Source of the DNA: Hydrogenophaga sp. RAC07
GTDB lineage: Bacteria; Pseudomonadota; Gammaproteobacteria; Burkholderiales; Burkholderiaceae_C
Reading direction: 5' to 3'
Assembly (NCBI RefSeq): GCF_001713375.1
Contig: NZ_CP016449.1
Coordinates: forward strand, 2,480,001 to 2,544,000
Length of the DNA stretch: 64,000 nucleotides
In this document: positions 52,419 through 61,173 of the stretch, piece by piece
Position numbering within the stretch: position 1 is the first letter of the stretch
Layout: the number at the start of each line of letters is the position of its first letter
Program-made: the position numbers and the translations under genes
The notes under the pieces: model-generated
Told to the model about the DNA's origin: nothing
Databases searched by the model: none
Seen by the model: only the letters and a program-made list of their open reading frames with translations

Positions 52419-54125
52419 TTGCCCAACCAACCACGTGCTGCCCGATCTTCCGCCCTGTGCAAGATCCTGGTCTTTTGCGCGGGCCTGTTGCCCCACTGGC
52501 TGGGCGCCCAGCCCCTGGACCTTGCGGCCCCCGCCGACCGACCGCCCGCCACAGCCGAAGCCGCCGAGGGTCCCGACACCCTGTATCTCCACAACCGGCG
52601 CATTGCGACGTTTCGCGCCACCTTGCTGGGCGACACACCGGTTCAGCGCGTGCGGCTGGCCGAAGCAGCGCTGGCGGCAGCCTTGAAAACCCCGGGTCCG
52701 CGATCGGTGAGCCAGACGAACACGGGCGCCTCGGTGCGTTTCGAGGTGGACGGCCGCACGGTTTTTTTCCTCACGGCCGGCGACTCGGATGCACCGCGGC
52801 CGGAAGCCTCGCTGGAGTCGCTGACACGCGACGTGCTGTTGCGGCTGGAGACGGCGGTGGCGGAAGCCGCCGAAGTGCACGACCCGCGCCGCATTGCGCT
52901 GGGTCTGGCGTTTTCAATCCTGGCCTCGCTGGCAGCCTGGCTGCTGGTGCGCGGCATCTTTCGCCTCCGACGACACGTTGCCAGGCGGGTCTACACCGCC
53001 ATGCAGACCCCCACCGGCCCGGGCTCTCACTCCGCCCTGGTCACCACCTATGCCGAACACGCGCGCGTGGCCTCCCGGTTGTTGATGGGCGCCGTGGCCT
53101 GGACCTTGGTGGTGCTGATCGTCGACGCCTGGGCGACCTTCGTGCTGCACCAGTTTGCCTGGACAAGGCCCTGGGGAGAACGCTCGACCGCCTGGCTGCT
53201 GGAGGTGCTGCGCCAGTTCGCCGGCTCCATCGCATCCGCTGTGCCCGGACTGGTCGTGGCGGCCCTGATCTTCGTGATCGCACGCATGGTGTCCCGGGCC
53301 AACGCCGCCTTCCTGCGCCGGGTGGAAAGCGGCGACATCGCGCTGGCCTGGATCGACCAGGACACCGCCTCGCCCACGCGGCGTTTGAGCAACTTCGTGA
53401 TCTGGTTGTTCGCGCTGGCCATGGCCTACCCCTACCTGCCAGGCGCCAACACCGAAGCCTTCAAGGCCCTGTCGGTGATGGCCGGTCTGATGTTGTCCCT
53501 GGGTGCATCCAGCGTGGTGGGGCAGGCGCTGTCGGGTCTGAGCCTCATGTATTCACGCTCGCTGCGCGTGGGCGAATACGTGAAGATCGGTGACACCGAG
53601 GGCACCGTGACCAGCCTGGGCATGTTCACCACCAAGGTGCACACCGGCATGGGCGAAGAGGTGAGCCTGCCCAACAGCGTGATCTTCAGCCAGCCGATCC
53701 GCAACTTCTCGCGCCTGGTGGAAGACGGGCAATTCATGCTGCAGACGGGTGTGACCATCGGCTACGGCACGCCCTGGCGCCAGGTGCACGCCCTGCTGCT
53801 GGAAGCCGCCCGGCGCACGCCCGGCGTGGCCGCGGAGCCCAGACCTTACGTGGTGCAAACGGCTTTGTCGGACTTCTATGTGGAATACCGGCTTTGCGCA
53901 CAAAGCAACAAGAACGCGCCTCGACGTCGCGCCGACGCGCTCCACCAGCTGCACGCCAACATCCTGGACGTGTTCAACGAGAACGGTGTGCAGATCATGT
54001 CGCCGCACTACCGGTCCGACCCACCCGAGCCGCAGGTGGTGCCGCAGGGCCCTTGGGCCTCACCGCCGCCAGGCCACCCACTGTCGCCAGCGGGCGCCAG
54101 CACAGCGCCGGTTCAGTCGCCCTGA
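52419..54125 (+). CDS. MscS-type mechanosensitive channel, full-length copy
   Basis: A 568-residue MscS-family channel. A signal (about 10-30) and a soluble periplasmic domain (about 35-170) precede five TM segments; the pore helix text is SLGASSVVGQALSGLSLMY and the beta-domain starts RSLRVGEYVKIGDTEGTV, LPNSVIFSQPIRNFSRL. The C-terminal alpha/beta domain (about 430-530, GYGTPWRQVHALLLEAARRTPGV and YVEYRLCAQS) is present, with a Pro-rich tail. More than half of its residues match the upstream copy in the N-terminal 400. Start TTG 52419 behind a G-run is uncertain. Its stop overlaps the stop of the convergent 2OG-oxygenase gene by 13 nt. Confidence 0.88.
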   Translation: MPNQPRAARSSALCKILVFCAGLLPHWLGAQPLDLAAPADRPPATAEAAEGPDTLYLHNRRIATFRATLLGDTPVQRVRLAEAALAAALKTPGPRSVSQTNTGASVRFEVDGRTVFFLTAGDSDAPRPEASLESLTRDVLLRLETAVAEAAEVHDPRRIALGLAFSILASLAAWLLVRGIFRLRRHVARRVYTAMQTPTGPGSHSALVTTYAEHARVASRLLMGAVAWTLVVLIVDAWATFVLHQFAWTRPWGERSTAWLLEVLRQFAGSIASAVPGLVVAALIFVIARMVSRANAAFLRRVESGDIALAWIDQDTASPTRRLSNFVIWLFALAMAYPYLPGANTEAFKALSVMAGLMLSLGASSVVGQALSGLSLMYSRSLRVGEYVKIGDTEGTVTSLGMFTTKVHTGMGEEVSLPNSVIFSQPIRNFSRLVEDGQFMLQTGVTIGYGTPWRQVHALLLEAARRTPGVAAEPRPYVVQTALSDFYVEYRLCAQSNKNAPRRRADALHQLHANILDVFNENGVQIMSPHYRSDPPEPQVVPQGPWASPPPGHPLSPAGASTAPVQSP

Positions 54126-54853
54126 AATCCGCCGGCGCGGCAGGTCACCACCAAGGTGTCGCGCCACCCGAGCGAGTCGCCTTCCAGGGGTTGAATGGGC
54201 GTGCTTTCATGGATCACGCGCGCATCGTCCAGCAGCAGCAGCGACCAGGGCTCGCGCAGCGTGAAGCGCTGGCCGCCCGGACCGTTGGCTTCGAACACGC
54301 GGCTCTCGCCACCTTTGATGCCGTGGCGGCCCACCATGAACACGGCCACCAGATCCACTCCGTCGCGGTGCGCACCCTCGGGCGTGGGCCGGCCGATGCC
54401 GTCGGTGGTGTCGATGCGAAACGGGTGCGCCTCCACAAACCAGGGTTGCTGGCCGCGCAGCGCGCTGGCCACCTCGCCCAGCCGGGTGAGCAGCCGGCCC
54501 CACACCGGCTGCGCCACCACCGCCGGTTCCATGGGTTCGAACCAGCGCTGCATGCCGCCGTGCAGGGCGTTGTACTCCAGCGGTTGCCAGTGCGCGCGGT
54601 GGGGCGACTGCTGCACCTGCTCACCGTCCACCACAAAGCAGCTGTGGCGCCGGCTGCGGTAACGCCCGCCGTCCTTCAGGTAAGCGTCGGTCGGCAGGTG
54701 GTCCCAGCCGGTGTGCAGGGCCTGCAGCTCGCCCGCACTGGCGGGCAGCCACTGCGCCACGCTGGCGGCGCTGAGCAGTGCAAATCCCGTGGTCTTGAGG
54801 GACGTGTCGAGCTGTGAAAGGGGAAGGTACGGAGGCTGGAATTCGCTGGTCAT
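54113..54853 (-). CDS. 2-oxoglutarate/Fe(II)-dependent dioxygenase (PF10014-like)
   Basis: A 246-residue non-heme iron oxygenase. The iron ligands are His162 and Asp164 (EGAHRDGVDLVAVFM) and His215 (RVIHEST), and the 2-oxoglutarate salt bridge is from Arg231 (GWRDTLVVT). The layout corresponds to the 2OG-Fe_Oxy_2 family, which contains free L-amino-acid hydroxylases such as those acting on isoleucine or lysine; the substrate here is unknown. The stop overlaps the convergent MscS gene end by 13 nt. Confidence 0.88.
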   Translation of the reverse strand: MTSEFQPPYLPLSQLDTSLKTTGFALLSAASVAQWLPASAGELQALHTGWDHLPTDAYLKDGGRYRSRRHSCFVVDGEQVQQSPHRAHWQPLEYNALHGGMQRWFEPMEPAVVAQPVWGRLLTRLGEVASALRGQQPWFVEAHPFRIDTTDGIGRPTPEGAHRDGVDLVAVFMVGRHGIKGGESRVFEANGPGGQRFTLREPWSLLLLDDARVIHESTPIQPLEGDSLGWRDTLVVTCRAGGFQGD

Positions 54854-54989
54854 GGAGCGGCAGTTTACTGGCCGGGTCCGGTTGGTCCGGGGCCGCCTGA
54901 AGCGTTTTCATGCGCTGGATCAAAACGTCTGCGTCCGGTCGGGCGCAAGCTGTGCGCAGGCCGGAATGACCACGGTCGAGGAGACACGC

Positions 54990-55397
54990 ATGCAGACACT
55001 TCAATGGACGCCTGCCCTGTGGCTGGGATTCGATCCCATGGACGCCATGAACCGCGAATTCGTGGAACTGCTGGGCCGGGCGCAAGCGGCGCCCGACGAC
55101 GAGGTGGTGGCCACCTGGCAAGCCTTGGTCCAGCACGCGGCAACGCATTTCGGTGCCGAAGACCGCTGGATGCGCCAGGAGACCTTTGCCACCACCGAGC
55201 AGCACACGCTGGAGCACCGGGTGGTGCTCAACCTGTTGCGCGAAGGCCTGGGTCAGGCGCAGCGCGGTGACCTGGCGCCGGTGCGACAGATGGCCGCCGA
55301 GCTGGGGGCGTGGTTCAGCCGGCACACACAGTCGCTGGACGCCGCGCTGGCCCTGCACATGCGCCGCGTCACCACGTCGGGCACGGCAGCGGCCTGA
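54990..55397 (+). CDS. Bacteriohemerythrin-like protein lacking the first His
   Basis: A 135-residue four-helix hemerythrin-fold protein. Most di-iron ligands are visible: HxxxE at His53-Glu57 (ATHFGAEDRW), HxxxH at His72 and His76 (EQHTLEHRVV), and HxxxxD at His112-Asp117 (RHTQSLDAAL). The first histidine of the normal D-x-x-H motif is replaced: the segment reads MDAMNREF with Asn21. It may bind iron differently or a single metal. An AGGAG site precedes the ATG at 54990. Confidence 0.82.
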   Translation: MQTLQWTPALWLGFDPMDAMNREFVELLGRAQAAPDDEVVATWQALVQHAATHFGAEDRWMRQETFATTEQHTLEHRVVLNLLREGLGQAQRGDLAPVRQMAAELGAWFSRHTQSLDAALALHMRRVTTSGTAAA

Positions 55398-55440
55398 GGC
55401 CGGGTTGGTGATTCAATCGGAGGTCACAAAGGAGAGCCAC

Positions 55441-56241
55441 ATGGTCGACGCCACACCCGCCAACGACAGCCCGACCGGCCCCCCGCGCCCGCCGTCGGTG
55501 TTCGACCTGCGGATCGCCGCGCTGGGCATGGGCGCTCCGCTGCGCTGGCTGCGCCTGGGCTGGGCCGACTTCGTGCGCTGCCCGCGCATCGGGCTCTTCT
55601 ACGGTCTGTGCTTCTTCCTCATGGGCCATGCCTTGCTGGCGGTGTTTCGCGCCGCGCCGGCCTATGTGCTGGCGCTGAGCGCGGGCTTTCTGCTGATGGG
55701 GCCCTTCCTGTGCCTGGGTCTGTATGACGCGAGCCGCGCCCTGCAGGCCGGTGAGCGGCCGTCGTTGCGCGCCTCGCTGCTGGCATGGCGGCCCACGCAG
55801 GGCACCATGGCCATCTTTGCCGGTGTGTTGCTGATCCTGGAGATGCTGTGGGGCCGAGCCTCGCTGGTGGTGTTTGCGGTGACCTTCAACACCATGCCGT
55901 CCACCACCAACCTGCTGGCCCAGCTGCTCAACCCCGCCAACCTGTCGTTCCTGATCACCTACGCGGTGGTCGGCGGTGTGTTCGCCGGCTTGATCTTCAC
56001 CACCAGCGTGATCTCCATTCCCATGATCCTGGACCGGCGCGTGGACGCCATCTCGGCCGGTCTGACCAGCATCCGTGCCTGCCTGCAGAACCCGGGTGTG
56101 ATGCTGTTGTGGGGGGCGTTGATCACGTTGCTGGTGGGGCTGGCGATGCTGCCGTTCTTTCTGGGTCTGCTGGTCGTGGGGCCGGTGTTGGGCCACGCCA
56201 CCTGGCACGCCTACCAGGGCACGGTGAGCGACCCCACCTGA
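55441..56241 (+). CDS. DUF2189 membrane protein
   Basis: A 266-residue integral membrane protein with six TM segments. The family opening VFDLRIAALGMGAPLRWLRLGWADFVRCPRIGLFYGLCFF and the LSAGFLLMGPFLCLGLYDASRAL segment identify DUF2189. AAAGGAG lies 5 nt upstream of ATG 55441. It probably shares a transcript with the hemerythrin-like gene, 43 nt upstream. Function unknown. Confidence 0.88.
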   Translation: MVDATPANDSPTGPPRPPSVFDLRIAALGMGAPLRWLRLGWADFVRCPRIGLFYGLCFFLMGHALLAVFRAAPAYVLALSAGFLLMGPFLCLGLYDASRALQAGERPSLRASLLAWRPTQGTMAIFAGVLLILEMLWGRASLVVFAVTFNTMPSTTNLLAQLLNPANLSFLITYAVVGGVFAGLIFTTSVISIPMILDRRVDAISAGLTSIRACLQNPGVMLLWGALITLLVGLAMLPFFLGLLVVGPVLGHATWHAYQGTVSDPT

Positions 56242-56247
56242 AGAGGC

Positions 56248-56643
56248 TCAGCGGGCAGGCGGTGTGTCGCCGCGCGGGCCACCCCGACGGCCGGGGCGTT
56301 TGCCCAGCAGCGAGGGCTCGATGCTGTCCTCGAACAGCGGCCACAGCGACTGCACGCTGTCGAGCGCGGCCTCTTCGCCCATGGAGCGGCACAGGCGTTG
56401 GTGCAGATCCACGCGCAGGAACCAGAGGCTTTTGGGGTCGACGGCCACCAGCAGGCGGTGACGCAATCGTTCGTCTTCCCAACCGGCATCGTTGGGCATG
56501 AGGTCGATCATGGCGCGGCGTATGCGGGACAACGCAGCCGGGTCGTGACGGGCGGGCTCGCTCATCAAGCGCTGCGCGACGGTGTCCAGGATGGTGGTGA
56601 AGATGCGCATGGATTCGGGATGTTTCCTCGGCAAAGTTGCCAT
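56248..56643 (-). CDS. Small hypothetical protein
   Basis: A 131-residue soluble protein with helical text (RIFTTILDTVAQRLMSEPARHDPAALSRIRRAMIDLMPNDAGW) and a basic C-terminal tail (LLGKRPGRRGGPRGD). I do not recognise its family. The start may be ATG 56643 or ATG 56610; no Shine-Dalgarno site is visible at either. It is convergent with the DUF2189 gene, 6 nt apart. Confidence 0.5.
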   Translation of the reverse strand: MATLPRKHPESMRIFTTILDTVAQRLMSEPARHDPAALSRIRRAMIDLMPNDAGWEDERLRHRLLVAVDPKSLWFLRVDLHQRLCRSMGEEAALDSVQSLWPLFEDSIEPSLLGKRPGRRGGPRGDTPPAR

Positions 56644-56721
56644 TGATCAACACAACGCACGAAACGGGCGTGTATTCCGCCCTTACCCCCCCGGGTTTGT
56701 AACACGACTTGGGAACTTTTT

Positions 56722-57720
56722 TCAGCGATTCACGTCAACGACCAGCCGTCCACGGACCCGACCGGCCAGGATCTCGCTGCCGGCGGCGATCGCCCCAGCC
56801 AGGCCGATCTCGTTCGTGATGGCCGCCAGTTGCTCACGGTTGATGGTGTTGGCCAGCGCTTTCCAGGCGGCTTCGCGCCGCGCCATGGGCGCCATCACGC
56901 TGTCGATCCCGTACAGCGTGACGCCGCGCAGGATGAAAGGCGCCACGCTGGCTGGCAGGTCCATGCCCTGGGCCAGGCCACAGGCGGCCACGGCGCCGCC
57001 GTAGCGCGTGCTTGCGCAGGCGTTTGCGAGGGTGTGGCTGCCCACCGAGTCCACCACGCCGATCCAGCGCTCCTTTTGCAGCGGCTTGCCGGGCGCGCCC
57101 AGTTCGTTGCGGTCGATCACCGCCGCCGCCCCCAGCGACTTCAAGTAGTCCGCCTCCTGCGGGCGCCCCGTCGACGCCACCACGGTGTGGCCCAGACCCG
57201 TGAGCAGCGAGATGGCCACGCTGCCCACGCCGCCGTTGGCACCGGTCACGAGCACCTCGCCGCTGCCCGGCGCCACGCCCGCATCCGCCCAGTGCCGCTG
57301 CAACGCCATCACGCACAACATGGCGGTGTAGCCCGCCGTGCCCAGCGCCATGGCGTCGCGTTCGCTCAGGTTGTCGGGCAGGGCCACCAGCCAGTCGCCC
57401 TTGACGCGAGCCATCTGCGCCAGGCCGCCCCAGTGGGTTTCCCCCACACCAAACCCGTTGAGCAGCACGCGGTCGCCGGCCTTCCACTTCGGGTGATCGC
57501 TCTGCGTGACCGAGCCCGCGAAGTCGATGCCGGGCACCATGGGGAAACTGCGCACCACGGGCGACTTCCCGGTGATGGCCAGGCCGTCCTTGTAATTCAG
57601 GGTGGAGTAGTCGACCCGCACGGTCACGTCACCGGTGGTGGGCAACTGCGCCTCGTCCAGCTCGGTGAGGTCGCAGCGGTAGCCCGACTCGGGTTTGGTG
57701 ATGACGAGTGCGTTGAACAT
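56722..57720 (-). CDS. acuI: Acrylyl-CoA reductase AcuI/YhdH-type MDR oxidoreductase
   Basis: A 332-residue zinc-independent medium-chain dehydrogenase. The typical start FNALVITKPESGYRCDLTELDEAQLPTTGDVTVRVDYSTLNYKD, the Rossmann LVTGANGGVGSVAISLL, and VVDSVGSHTLANACAST match the AcuI/YhdH subgroup, which reduces acrylyl-CoA and other enoyl-CoA species with NADPH. It is the third gene after an acyl-CoA ligase and a small membrane protein, 8 nt after the latter, so the operon may detoxify or use short unsaturated acids. Confidence 0.85.
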   Translation of the reverse strand: MFNALVITKPESGYRCDLTELDEAQLPTTGDVTVRVDYSTLNYKDGLAITGKSPVVRSFPMVPGIDFAGSVTQSDHPKWKAGDRVLLNGFGVGETHWGGLAQMARVKGDWLVALPDNLSERDAMALGTAGYTAMLCVMALQRHWADAGVAPGSGEVLVTGANGGVGSVAISLLTGLGHTVVASTGRPQEADYLKSLGAAAVIDRNELGAPGKPLQKERWIGVVDSVGSHTLANACASTRYGGAVAACGLAQGMDLPASVAPFILRGVTLYGIDSVMAPMARREAAWKALANTINREQLAAITNEIGLAGAIAAGSEILAGRVRGRLVVDVNR

Positions 57721-57728
57721 GGGGTTTC

Positions 57729-57974
57729 CTAAACAGGGGTGTCGGGGGGACGGTTGGGATCGGTCTCGCGCCACAGGCGCACCGTGAGCCACCAGCCGAT
57801 GAGGGAATTGGTGAGCGCAAACACACTCACCACCAGGCGAACGCCCATGGGCGGGTCGTTGAGCTGCAGGAAACCGACCATGAAGCTGGAGAGCGCGTTG
57901 AACCCGAGCATCAGCCAGAAAAGGCTTCGACGCGGTTGCCAGAGGCGGTGAAAGATGTGGGCAATGGAAGGCAT
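57729..57974 (-). CDS. Small 2TM membrane protein
   Basis: An 81-residue protein with two transmembrane segments (about 17-35, LFWLMLGFNALSSFMVGFL, and 45-65, VRLVVSVFALTNSLIGWWL) and a charged C-terminus. It lies 4 nt after the acyl-CoA ligase stop and 8 nt before the acuI start, so it is inside the operon. Family unknown to me. Confidence 0.7.
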   Translation of the reverse strand: MPSIAHIFHRLWQPRRSLFWLMLGFNALSSFMVGFLQLNDPPMGVRLVVSVFALTNSLIGWWLTVRLWRETDPNRPPDTPV

Positions 57975-57978
57975 GCCG

Positions 57979-59706
57979 TCATTGTGAGGGTGCTGCCTTG
58001 CTGGCCTCTTGCTCCTGCAGCAGGCGCCACATCACCTTGCCACTGCCGCTCTTGGGCAGGGCGCTCACGAACTCCACCGTGCGCGGGCATTTGTAGACCG
58101 CCATGTGCTCCCGGCACCAGTCCAGGATGTCCTGCTCGCTGGTGGTGGCGCGGTGCGACTCGCGCAGCACCACCACCGCCTTCACGCTCTCGCCCCGGTA
58201 GGTGTCCTGCGTGGCGATCACGCAGGCCTCGGCGATGGCCGGGTGCTTGAACATCAACACCTCCACCTCGGCCGGCCAGACCTTGAAGCCGCTGGCGTTG
58301 ATCATGCGTTTGAGCCGGTCGGTGATGAAGTAGTAGCCGTCTTCGTCGATGCGGCCGAGGTCACCGGAGCGGAAGAAACGTTTGCCGTCGATGGTGGTGA
58401 AGGCGGCCTCGGTGGCCTCGGGACGTTTCCAGTAACCGTCGAACACCTCGGGCCCGCAGATGAGGATCTCGCCGGCTTCGCCCTGCGGCATTGCTTCCAG
58501 CGTGATCGGGTCGACCACGCGCGCTTCGGTGCTCAGGAAGGGAATGCCCAGGCACTGCTGCTTGGGGTGGTCGGGCGGGTTGTTGTGCGAAGGTGCGGCG
58601 GTTTCGGTGAGGCCATAACCTTCCGAGTAGCGCAGGCCGTACTGCTCCAGCAGACGCTGCGCCACCGCTTGCGGCATGGCCGCGCCACCACCACCCACCA
58701 GCACCAGGCTGGAGAGGTCGTACTGGTCGAAGCGCGGGCTGGCCAGCAGGTCGATGATCATGGTGGGGATGTTGGTCCAGTGCGTCACGCGCCAGCGCGA
58801 GATCAGCTGGCCGGCGAGATCGCGGTCCCAGCGCGGCATCACGACCATGGTCGCACCCACGTACACCGCCGCGTGCATGCCCGCCACCATGCCGGTGATG
58901 TGGAACATGGGCACCACCAGCAGGCCCACGTTCTCCACCGTGCTGTTGGTCCACAGGCCCACGGCCACCGCGTTGTGCATCAACGTGCGGTGCGGGTGCA
59001 TGCAGCCCTTGGGCAGACCGGTGGTGCCGCTGGTGTAGGGCAACACCGCGAGGTCGTCGGGGCCCCGGTTGTGCGCGGGCGCGGTGGCGGTGCAGGCCAG
59101 CGCGTCGGCCCAGCCGCTCACCGTGCCGCCAGGCAGCGTGGGCACGGCGTGGCGCGTGGCCAGCCACTCGGTCCAGGCCGGCGGCACCTCGGCCTGCGCA
59201 CCAAAGGCATCGCTGTAATGCGACACGACCAGGTGGCGCAAACGATCGGCCTCGGGCACCTCGGCGTTGGCCTTGATGAGCTCCCAGGCGAGATCGGCAG
59301 CGGCAATCGCCACGCGCGCGTCGGGGTCGGTGATGTAGTGCTGAAGCTCGTCGCTGCGGTTCATCGGGTTGACCGGCACCACCACCGCGTTGGCCCGCAG
59401 GATCGCGAAGTGCGCCACCACCCACTGAGGGCAGTTCTGCATCAGCAGGATCACGCGGTCGCCGTCCTGCACCCCCTGTGTGCGCAGATGTGCGGCCAGC
59501 CGTTCTGCCTGATCGAACACCTGACGGTACGTGAGCACCTGGTCAAAGAACACCAGCGCGGTCTTGTCCGGATAACGCAGCGCGCTCACCGCGAGGTTGT
59601 GCCACAGCGAGGTGGCCGGCGGCGTGATCCGGTGCGGCAGGCGCTGGGGCCAGAAGCGGTGGTGCGGCGCGGTCGAATCCGCATCCTCCGTGTTGTGGGT
59701 GCTCAT
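57979..59706 (-). CDS. Acyl-CoA synthetase (long- or medium-chain fatty acid-CoA ligase)
   Basis: A 575-residue adenylate-forming ligase. Motif A3 is LAVLPYTSGTTGLPKGCMHPHRTL, A5 is YSEGYGLTET, A7 is FRSGDLGRIDEDGYYFITDRLKRMI and the terminal A10 Lys is in PKSGSGKVMWRLL. The order and length fit the AMP-dependent acyl-CoA ligases. Position at the head of the acs-small TM-acuI operon suggests a substrate that later needs an enoyl-CoA reductase. Start ATG 59706; 321 nt upstream is intergenic with the divergent importer. Confidence 0.9.
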   Translation of the reverse strand: MSTHNTEDADSTAPHHRFWPQRLPHRITPPATSLWHNLAVSALRYPDKTALVFFDQVLTYRQVFDQAERLAAHLRTQGVQDGDRVILLMQNCPQWVVAHFAILRANAVVVPVNPMNRSDELQHYITDPDARVAIAAADLAWELIKANAEVPEADRLRHLVVSHYSDAFGAQAEVPPAWTEWLATRHAVPTLPGGTVSGWADALACTATAPAHNRGPDDLAVLPYTSGTTGLPKGCMHPHRTLMHNAVAVGLWTNSTVENVGLLVVPMFHITGMVAGMHAAVYVGATMVVMPRWDRDLAGQLISRWRVTHWTNIPTMIIDLLASPRFDQYDLSSLVLVGGGGAAMPQAVAQRLLEQYGLRYSEGYGLTETAAPSHNNPPDHPKQQCLGIPFLSTEARVVDPITLEAMPQGEAGEILICGPEVFDGYWKRPEATEAAFTTIDGKRFFRSGDLGRIDEDGYYFITDRLKRMINASGFKVWPAEVEVLMFKHPAIAEACVIATQDTYRGESVKAVVVLRESHRATTSEQDILDWCREHMAVYKCPRTVEFVSALPKSGSGKVMWRLLQEQEASKAAPSQ

Positions 59707-60027
59707 GGGTTTGTCTCCGATGTTCTCTGTTTGGCACACAGGATACGGGTCAGCCCGCCGGGATGAAAACACGTCTTGTCGCGGGAGAGACCCCACGCGG
59801 CATGGCCTCTCAGGGTGGGTGGGCACGGAACCTGCAAGCCGTCGTCCACGGGTGCGCGTGGCGTCTTGCCGTCTGGTTGCCATGTGCAAATTGCATGGGT
59901 TTCCCACGTAAACCCCGATCCAGGGTTCAAAAAGCCAGGGATACATTCGTTTGCAGTTGCAGGACGCACCCAACAGGTGCATGTACAGCGACGGTGAACA
60001 TCCTTTCAAACACAACGGAGAGCGCAG
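59707..60027. promoter_or_regulatory. Divergent intergenic region with two dyads
   Basis: A 321-nt gap between the acyl-CoA ligase and the importer. Two dyads stand out: TGCAAATTGCA (59885-59895) and GGGTTT (59897-59902) with AAACCC (59910-59915) around a 7-nt spacer. A GGAG ribosome site precedes the ATG at 60028. No confident -35/-10 or sigma-54 element was found. No gene is apparent in either direction. Confidence 0.5.
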
Positions 60028-61065
60028 ATGAAGAACACGAGCTTGAAAATGGCGGCCCTGGGACTGAGCGCAGTGGCCACCCTGGCCAGCATGCCGGCCC
60101 ACGCGGGCAAGGATCTGGATGCCATCAAGAAGCGGGGTGAGCTGATTTGTGGCGTCAACACCGCCTTGCCGGGCTTCTCGGCTGCCGACAGCCAGGGCAA
60201 GTGGAGCGGCATGGACGTGGATGTCTGCCGCTCGGTGGCCGCGGCCGTGCTCAGCGACCCCAACAAGGTGCGCTTTGTGCCCCTGACCGCCCAGCAGCGT
60301 TTCACGGCACTGCAGTCCGGCGAGATCGACATGCTGGCGCGCAACACCACCTGGACCCTGACGCGCGACGCCTCGCTGGGCCTGACCTTCACCGGCGTGA
60401 ACTTCTACGACGGCCAGGGCTTCATGGTCCCCAAGAAACTCAACGTCAAGAGCGCCAGACAGCTCAAGGGCGCCACGGTGTGCGTGCAATCCGGCACCAC
60501 CACCGAGCTCAACCTCACCGACTACTCGCGCGCCAACAAGCTCAACATCAAACCCGTGGTGTTCGAGAAGCTTGAGGCCGCACTGGCCGCCTACTCTGCT
60601 GGCCGCTGCCAGGCCTACACCACCGACGCCTCGGGCCTGGCCTCCAGCCGCGCCAAGGACATGGCCAAGCCCGACGACCACGTGATCCTGCCCGAACTGA
60701 TCTCCAAGGAACCCTTGGGCCCGGCGGTGCGCCGCGGTGACGACGAATGGGCCGCGATCGTGCGTTGGGTGGGCTTTGCGCTGCTGGAAGCCGAAGAGTA
60801 CGAAGTGACCCAGGCCAATGTCGACAAGATGAAAACCGGCAGCACCAACCCGGGCGTGATGCGCCTGCTGGGTGCCGGCACCGAAGACACCGGCAAGCTG
60901 CTGGGCCTGGACAAGGAGTGGGCCTACCGCGCCATCAAGGCCACGGGCAACTACGGCGAGATCTTCGAGCGCCACGTGGGCCCGAAAACCGACATCGGCC
61001 TGCCGCGCGGTGTCAACAACCTCTGGAGCAAGGGTGGCGTGATGTACGCCCCGCCCGTGCGCTGA
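60028..61065 (+). CDS. aapJ: General amino-acid ABC transporter substrate-binding protein
   Basis: A 345-residue periplasmic binding protein for L-amino acids. A signal peptide (about 1-26, ALGLSAVATLASMPAHA) is followed by LDAIKKRGELICGVNTALPGFSAADSQGKWSGMDVDVCRSVAAAVL and VRFVPLTAQQRFTALQSGEIDMLARNTTWTLTRD, which are AapJ/YhdW marks. It ends in GLPRGVNNLWSKGGVMYAPPVR. It starts a plus-strand operon aapJ-aapQ-aapM-aapP, with 108 nt to aapQ, where an attenuating structure may lie. Confidence 0.93.
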   Translation: MKNTSLKMAALGLSAVATLASMPAHAGKDLDAIKKRGELICGVNTALPGFSAADSQGKWSGMDVDVCRSVAAAVLSDPNKVRFVPLTAQQRFTALQSGEIDMLARNTTWTLTRDASLGLTFTGVNFYDGQGFMVPKKLNVKSARQLKGATVCVQSGTTTELNLTDYSRANKLNIKPVVFEKLEAALAAYSAGRCQAYTTDASGLASSRAKDMAKPDDHVILPELISKEPLGPAVRRGDDEWAAIVRWVGFALLEAEEYEVTQANVDKMKTGSTNPGVMRLLGAGTEDTGKLLGLDKEWAYRAIKATGNYGEIFERHVGPKTDIGLPRGVNNLWSKGGVMYAPPVR

Positions 61066-61173
61066 AACCAGGAGCCGCCGCGCCATGCGGCGGCATGACA
61101 GTCGAGAGCACCAGAGCGAAAGCCTGGTGCTTCTCTACACCCTCATCCGGGTTCACACACATCCGAGGCTGTC

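Noticed and set aside
59873..59890. Sigma-54 promoter upstream of aapJ
   Set aside because: The GG and GC elements are separated by 9 nt, not 10, and the text is weak.
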